Positions 28,101 to 35,337 of a stretch of 64,000 bases of DNA are shown here, piece by piece (the first letter of the stretch is position 1; every line of letters begins with the position of its first letter). The notes under the pieces were generated by a model that made no database searches, was not told the DNA's origin, and worked only from the letters and a program-made list of their open reading frames with translations. Source of the stretch: Branchiostoma floridae (Eukaryota; Chordata; Leptocardii; Amphioxiformes; Branchiostomatidae); the NCBI RefSeq assembly GCF_000003815.2, contig NW_023365886.1:182624-246623 (forward strand). The letters are read 5' to 3'. A program made the translations under genes and the position numbers.

Positions 28101-31100
28101 AAAGTTTAATATGTTTTATACAGCAGAAGCCCCTTGATTGCACGGCCTATTTGTCAGTGAATTTCGTGCAATTATTCGGATGGTGCAATAATGCGAAGCT
28201 ATATCCTAATAGCTGGACGGACCCTACTAGTTTTGGATTTGGGGATTCTGTGCAGTTAACAGAAGTGTGCGTTAATCCGTTGTGCAATTAACTATCTTCT
28301 ACTGTATGTAGAGAGAACATACATTGTACCTCCCTGATGGGTTGTTTTTTCTCCCAGGTTGAGAGAGAGCGTACCCTCCTGATCCAGCAGACCCTACGAC
28401 AGCTCAACACACAGTTCGGCCGGCGCAGCTCCACGGGGGGTCCTCCCATGGCCGTGCACCGCGTCAAGGTCACCTTCAAGGACGAGCCTGGTGAGGGCAG
28501 CGGCGTGGCTCGCAGTTTCTACACCGCCATCGCACAGGTGTGTATCATTTGTAACATCAAGCATGTACAAGTGAAAAACGCTCGAAGCCAAGACAATCTA
28601 GTCTGTTATGACAGGTGGTCATCATGTATAGGATTCTTATTATCTAAGCAGAGTTCTAGCCAGTGTCCGTCCTTAGACGAAAATTTGCTACTGGGGATTT
28701 ACATAAATTTTGCCCATTCCGTCCTGTATGACAGACTAAAATCAGCATGTAAAGATGTTAAGACCGAGCAGAGTCTAGAAGCAAACTTTGCACCTCAAAA
28801 TGCAGGAAATAGCATTTCAGGGAGTCTAGATTTCAACATTTTGCAGGGAAGCACGCTCTCGGACCCACCTAGGATTGTCACTCCTTCGGCACTCAACAGG
28901 ATTGCCAAATTCAAAATCTAGGGAACGAAAAAAAATTCAGGCTGGCTAGTACACTGTTTCTAAGCCTAAGTGACCACCAAAATGGGTCGCATTGGCCAGC
29001 TGGCCCTTGTGTATATATAGCTCAAAGTGGTCACAACATGTAATACATGTATTCTTATTTAAGTTACTGTAAATGCAGAAATGTTCGCGGTGGATTAATG
29101 TTCGCGGTTTTCGCGGTGACCACTTCACCGCGAACTTAAAACCACCGCGAACATTTTTCTATTATGGTATTAGATTGCAGTCTATGGTGTTACCGCGAAC
29201 TTAAATCCACCGCGAAAAGTCCTTTTCCCCGCTACCGCGAAATTAAATCCCCGCGAACTTTAATGCATTTACAGTATTATCAGTGGCCAGGTTTGTCTGT
29301 ATCACAACACTTATTTCAATCAATTTGGGTCAGCAACAATACCAAGGATTTCAACTCCAGACTTCCAGCTTCATAGGCATGTTTTTTTCCCAGACCATGC
29401 ATCCTTTTGGAGTGTATTCAGTGTTTGGAGTGTGACTTTAAACATGAAGAGCAGATATCTATGGCAGGCATGATTGTTAAACATTCTTTCTTTTTGTTTC
29501 CAGGCCTTCCTGTCATCTGACAAGCTGCCCAACCTGGACTCGGTGCTGGGGGGGACCAAAGGTGTGCACTACAGTGAGTGGTTGGTTCTCGTTTGTCTGG
29601 TGCCAGCCAACCATGATTTAAGGTTTCCTGCATGTTTTAACCCTTAAACTGCCAAACCCGGATATATCTGGCACACATATACATGCCCTGTGAGCCATAC
29701 TCGGATATATCCGGGACAGCGTATTCCCCCAAAGTAGCAGCTTTGCGCGCGTGTAGCGCATGAACCCCAGAAGTTAGGGACTTCGGCCTTGTTCGGGGGT
29801 TTCTTTTTGGAGGTCAGCGGCCAACCCTGGCACTTATAGCATTTTATAGGGCTGAAACTCTGGCAGTTTAAGGGTTTTAAAAAGCTTGAAATTTGTCCGC
29901 CTAACTCAATAAACTTGTAGAGAGCTGGCAGTGCAATTCTCAAAATTGAAATGTTTCGAAGGTTCAGAAAACCTTGTTTAATGACTTTCTTATCGGAAAC
30001 AAATTGAAGGTCTTTTATCCCTTGAAATGTCAAAGAAAAGTTTGTAAATGTGTGAATCATTACACATTACTTCTGCTACAATGAAAAAATTCTTACAAAT
30101 GTAGTTGCATACATGCGTGTCCTTAATGTAGCTGTCAAAATGTATTGGAAATAGTTATCTTTTTCTTGCTGTAAGACTTTCACTAGATTGTGGGTTTGCA
30201 CTGGAAGAAGAAGAAAAAATTGCAATGTCCAACTAAAAAGTCATTAATTTTGTATTCTATGTATCCAACTGGCTTTTGATTTTACATGAGTTTTCTAGTT
30301 GATGAAATTGCAGTCTGTATTGTGTATATCATTGGCGACATTCTTGCTTATTTTAAGTGTTTCGCTCAGGCCTGATCCAACGCCTGAGATCGCGGGAAAG
30401 AGAGCGCGAGAGGGAACGACGCAGCAGCAGCAGCGGAAGCCTGCGCCGCTCGGTGTCCCGGGAACGGGAGCGCTCGGCCAATCAGAGGGGACAGCTGTCC
30501 ATCGACGCCCGCCCCTTCTACCCGGGTGGTAACCGTGACAACGAGGATGAGCCCCTCCCACCACACAGACAAGCGTTAGGAGAAAGGCTGTACCCTAAAG
30601 TACAGGCACTACAGCCGGTAAGTTTCAACATTTTTTTTAAAGATCCAGCTACATAATCAGCCATGGCAGTCATCTGGCAAATGCATGGTCAATGTGAACT
30701 GTTGGTATCTATTAAAGATTGAACAAGCTTTCTGGTGATTTTTGAGTTAATGGTAGTCAAAGAGCACTCCCACTATTCATTTTATTGTCTGTTCGCCAGC
30801 GGTCGAGGTTAAGACGCATATAGATACATGCACCTAGATGTAGAGGCTTGATGGCATGGCTGTCTTTGGATTGAAACTGTGTAAATTGAGGATGTGGAGC
30901 TCCTTTTGCACGAATATCATTGCACAAACTTTAGTTTCCAAAGTTTTTGTATGTGTTTTTTTTTTAAATTCCCTTTGGTTCACTTAAGTCAGTAAATACA
31001 ACATGCATGATGTATCGAACAGTTGGCTTCTCCATATGGTTCACAACACTTATTATCTGGTTTATGGTCTGTTGTTTCCCGTCAGTCGAGGGGTGCACAT

Positions 31101-34100
31101 CACAAATGAAAGATGTAGACTACAGTAGAGTCTTTACTTTTGCACTTTGTTTGATATGAACAGACTAGAATAAGTAAGTGGTAAAAGATTCATGTACAGC
31201 TGTGAGTTTAGCCTCCACTCTTGGGACCAAAGAAATGAGATTGTGTAAAATTGCACATGTTGCACAACATGCTATTCATGAAACTTTGACAACATCTCAC
31301 CCACATGTATGTTTTTGTGTGTTAGTCTCTGGCAGGTAAGATCACAGGGATGCTGTTGGAGATGTCTCCTGCACAGCTGCTGTTACTGCTGGCCAGCGAG
31401 GACTCCCTGAGACAGCGTGTGGAGGAGGCAGTGGACATCATACTGTCTCATGGAAGGTATGTCAGGAACACACCTCCCATATAACAACACAATAAAAGAT
31501 GTTGATGGAAAAGAAAGACAAAACAATGATACCTGTCCTTGGTGCTGAACACGTTTCATGTCTGTAATCATGTCTATAAAGTACATTATCAAAGACAAGG
31601 TTTTTCTAATACATGTTATTTGACAGCAACAGCTTTCTGGATAAAATAAAGAAAGGAGCTACATGAAATTTCTTAAAAGAATTCAGGTGTAAAACTAAAA
31701 GCATTGTTCAGGAGTATCAAACTTACTAACATGGGACACCAACAAGTTTAACATTAACATGGGTTAATGTTAAACTTGGAATGTTTAACTGAATGTTTAA
31801 AAGATTTCACTACTCTAAGTGACCCAAAATAAATAATATAAAATAAATAAAATATACAAGAAAGTGTTCAGAGAAAAATACAAAATTAATGAAAATTAGA
31901 ATTGAAAAAGAGAAAAAAATTTTTATTATGTTTTCCTTCCACAGAGAATCCACGGCTGACCCTCTCGGAGCCATTGACCTCTTCAGCTACAGTTCGGACA
32001 CCAAGGCCAAGAAGGCATTCCACAGCGAGCGTTACCCAGACGACGAAGATTCTGACGACGAGGACAACTCTCCGCTGTTCTATCAGCCTGGGAAACGCGG
32101 CTTCTACTCACCGCGGCCGGGACGCAACACTCCCGAGAGACTGAACTGTTTCAGGAACGTCGGAAGGTTAGTTTCAGTTCGCCTTTCTCATTATCATTAC
32201 GAGTTGTCTGACACAGTCTCATTTCGCTCTACAAGAAAAACAAATCTCCTTGTCAACTTTTCTTGCTTTAGACATAACGGATGTTTCTTCTTTTTTGCAG
32301 AATCCTGGGACTGTGTTTACTGCAGAATGAGCTGTGTCCCATCACACTGAACCGGCATGTCATCAAGGTCATGCTGGGCAGGAAGGTATGCTAGCACCCC
32401 TCTACTTTTCCTGTCTGCAAATTTTAATACCCAGACTTAAGTATTTGAATGAAGCATTTCAGGAAAAAAATGTAGAAAGGATTAAATTCATTATAAGCTT
32501 TACGTCTTACATCCAGCTGACTGACAAATTATGTAACATAAACTGATGATGGACTTCTTTCCTCTTTGTGACTCCTCATGTAGACATCAACAGCTCATAA
32601 AGACTTATTTTAGATGCAAAGATTGGACTCGCCAAAGTTTTAACCGTCCTTTGTGTTTTACAGATGATTTTAGAAGGGCCTGGTTGCTCTTAATGTTGTA
32701 TACCAACGTTGAACTTTTATGCCAACTTGCATTGTTGTTTCGGTCTTTACTACTTTTAAATACTGTTTACAACCTAAACTGACTGACCATGGCACAAACT
32801 CCATTCAGGCCTCAAACTTAACTTTTTTCCCTACTGTCCCGCATTGTCCCAAAAATAAATTTCAACTGTCCCGAAGTGAGGATGGACTGTCCCAACCCTA
32901 TTTTCAGAAATTATGTATTACAACAACTGTAAGTCAGAGTACGCACGCCTGACAACCGCGGGGCAGGCTTTTAGCTAGGAATTTTTTTAGGGTGTATATC
33001 TGTAATGTGTTGTACTTTCCGCACTGCGCGGCAGAGCCGCGCGATGAGCGCCGAAGGCGCGAGCATTGTAGGGGGGTCCGGGGGTATCTTCCCCCGGAAA
33101 ATTTTGAAATTTAAAGCCTCTGAAATGCTATTTCCTGCATTTTGAAGTAGAATATAGCCAAATTTTTGTCTTTGCTGCAAAACTACTTTTGTCCTGAGAA
33201 TGGGAGGTATGTGTTCTTGATTTGAGGTGGGTATGGCTTAAAGAATACATGAGGTAATTTTCAAGTAATATAACACTGATTCCTTACAATATAAAGTTTC
33301 ATGAGTTAATACAAATGTACATACAATCAGGGAGAGTAAATTAACATTACAGCTAAAGGTGAAACTTGACTGTTACATATATAACAACAGCAAGCTAAAG
33401 AAGTCTACAAGAAAATCTGCAAACCAACAGAGGAGAAAGTGTAGCCAGGACTGCCAGGTACATCTTATATTTCTTTTGTGTATCTACTCTGTTAAGAACA
33501 TAGCTGAAAATAAATGCACTGAAAAGTTACTTGTAGCCTGTAACATCACCGTTGTAACTTTACACAGTACAGAAAAATGTGTACAAACATTTAATTCATT
33601 GAAAATATATAGCAGAAAAGATGTGTTCCAAGGGCAAATTAAGCGAAATTTTCTCAACAAACAACATCCATTTATCAATATTTTAAAAATAAAGACTGCA
33701 ACAAAAGTAATATCTCAAGTTACCGTGAAAAAATCGCGACCTCCGTTCAACATTTTCTACGAATTCAGTGCCGACACCGCCCCCCTCCCCAGTATGTCAT
33801 CGTCACATAAGCTGTTATTTTTCCCACATTCCACCGACAAACAAGCAAAAAAAATCTCCAAAAAAATCCTATACATGTACTTATCACCAATGACTTCAGG
33901 CATTCGACGAGTTTTCGTAAACAAATCAAAGTTTTTACGCTTCCCTGCCTGATTTTTCCCGCGAAAACAGCGGGGATATCAGATATTCCACCAATAATGG
34001 CGCCTGGGCAACAGTATTGCATCCAAAAGAATAGTAAAACAAGAGGAAATAGACTTAATATTATAAGATGGGTTTGTAACTTTTATAACAAAGGAAGAAC

Positions 34101-35305
34101 CCAAAGAATTATTTTTTGTTTGTTCCAGGTTGCTTGGCATGACCTTGCCTTCTTCGACCCCGTGACCTACGAGAGCATGCGGCGACTCATCATCGACGCC
34201 CAGGCGCCCGACGCAGAGGTCATCTTCTCTGCCCTTGACCTGACCTTCTGTATCGACCTCTGTCGTGAGGAGGGCGGCGGTCAGCACGAGCTGATCCCGG
34301 GAGGGGCGGACATGGCGGTGAACCCGGCTAACGTGTACGACTACGTCCGGAGATACGCGGAGTATCGCATGTATGGATGTGCCGAGAAGGCACTACAGGT
34401 GAGCTTGTTGGAGACATTCCTGGGATGTCCTAGTTAGGCTATGTTGATTCGTTTATATGGATGAAATCTGTGCGCAAAGCAATTTTCATCGTTTCCCCAT
34501 AAATGTTTTCATCTACATCTAAACTGTACAAAGCAGCTGCAGAATGAACGCATATATGCTGTAAATTGCAAACATTATTGGAAAACAAATGCTTGAGTTG
34601 TAGAATGCCAAAGTTACAGAATAATGGTGATGTGAATGGACAAAACTGAAGAATCTTTGCTGCTACCTTGTAGTTTCCAGTAGACATATATTAGCATCAA
34701 AGCTCATTTGTGTCGGTCTAGTCCATATTGAAGTTTTTAGCTGTCTTTCAACGCAACAAATTGCACTACTCCTGACGAAGGTCAACGAATGTGGGACTGA
34801 AAATTCGAGGTGATTAATTTGTTGTGTTGAAAGACGACTAAAAACTTCAATAAAGTCAAAAACTTATCTAGCACTCTAGAGGATGTTGGCTAAGCATTGT
34901 CTTCTCCACTGTTCCAGGCCCTGAGAAGTGGACTGTTTGACGTCCTCCCCAGAAATGCGCTTGACGGGCTGACAGCAGAGGATTTCCGCCTCCTAGTGAA
35001 CGGGTGTGGCACCATCGACATACAGACTCTCATCAGCTACACATCCTTCAATGATGAAAGTGGTGAGTGGACAACCAACAAATCTTTCTTTTTTCTTTGA
35101 AGCTTTGATTTATATTTACAAAGTATTTGATTCAGAAAAGACAATGTGTTACCTACTTTGGTCGGGTTTACCAAATCGTTTTACACGACTTAGTGCATAC
35201 ACTATTGATTTAGAATATCTATTAGAAATTATAGATGTAGTTTTTACATGAAGTTTTGTCCAGCTGCTTTATTCATGGTAACGTTATGTAAAATTGATAT
35301 TTGGT

Positions 35306-35337
<32 letters not shown>

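Noticed and set aside
33359-33952. 197-codon ORF in UBR5 intron 39
   Set aside because: Lys/Ser/Asn-rich AT-driven composition, no domain, and it lies between exons 39 and 40, which join in phase without it.
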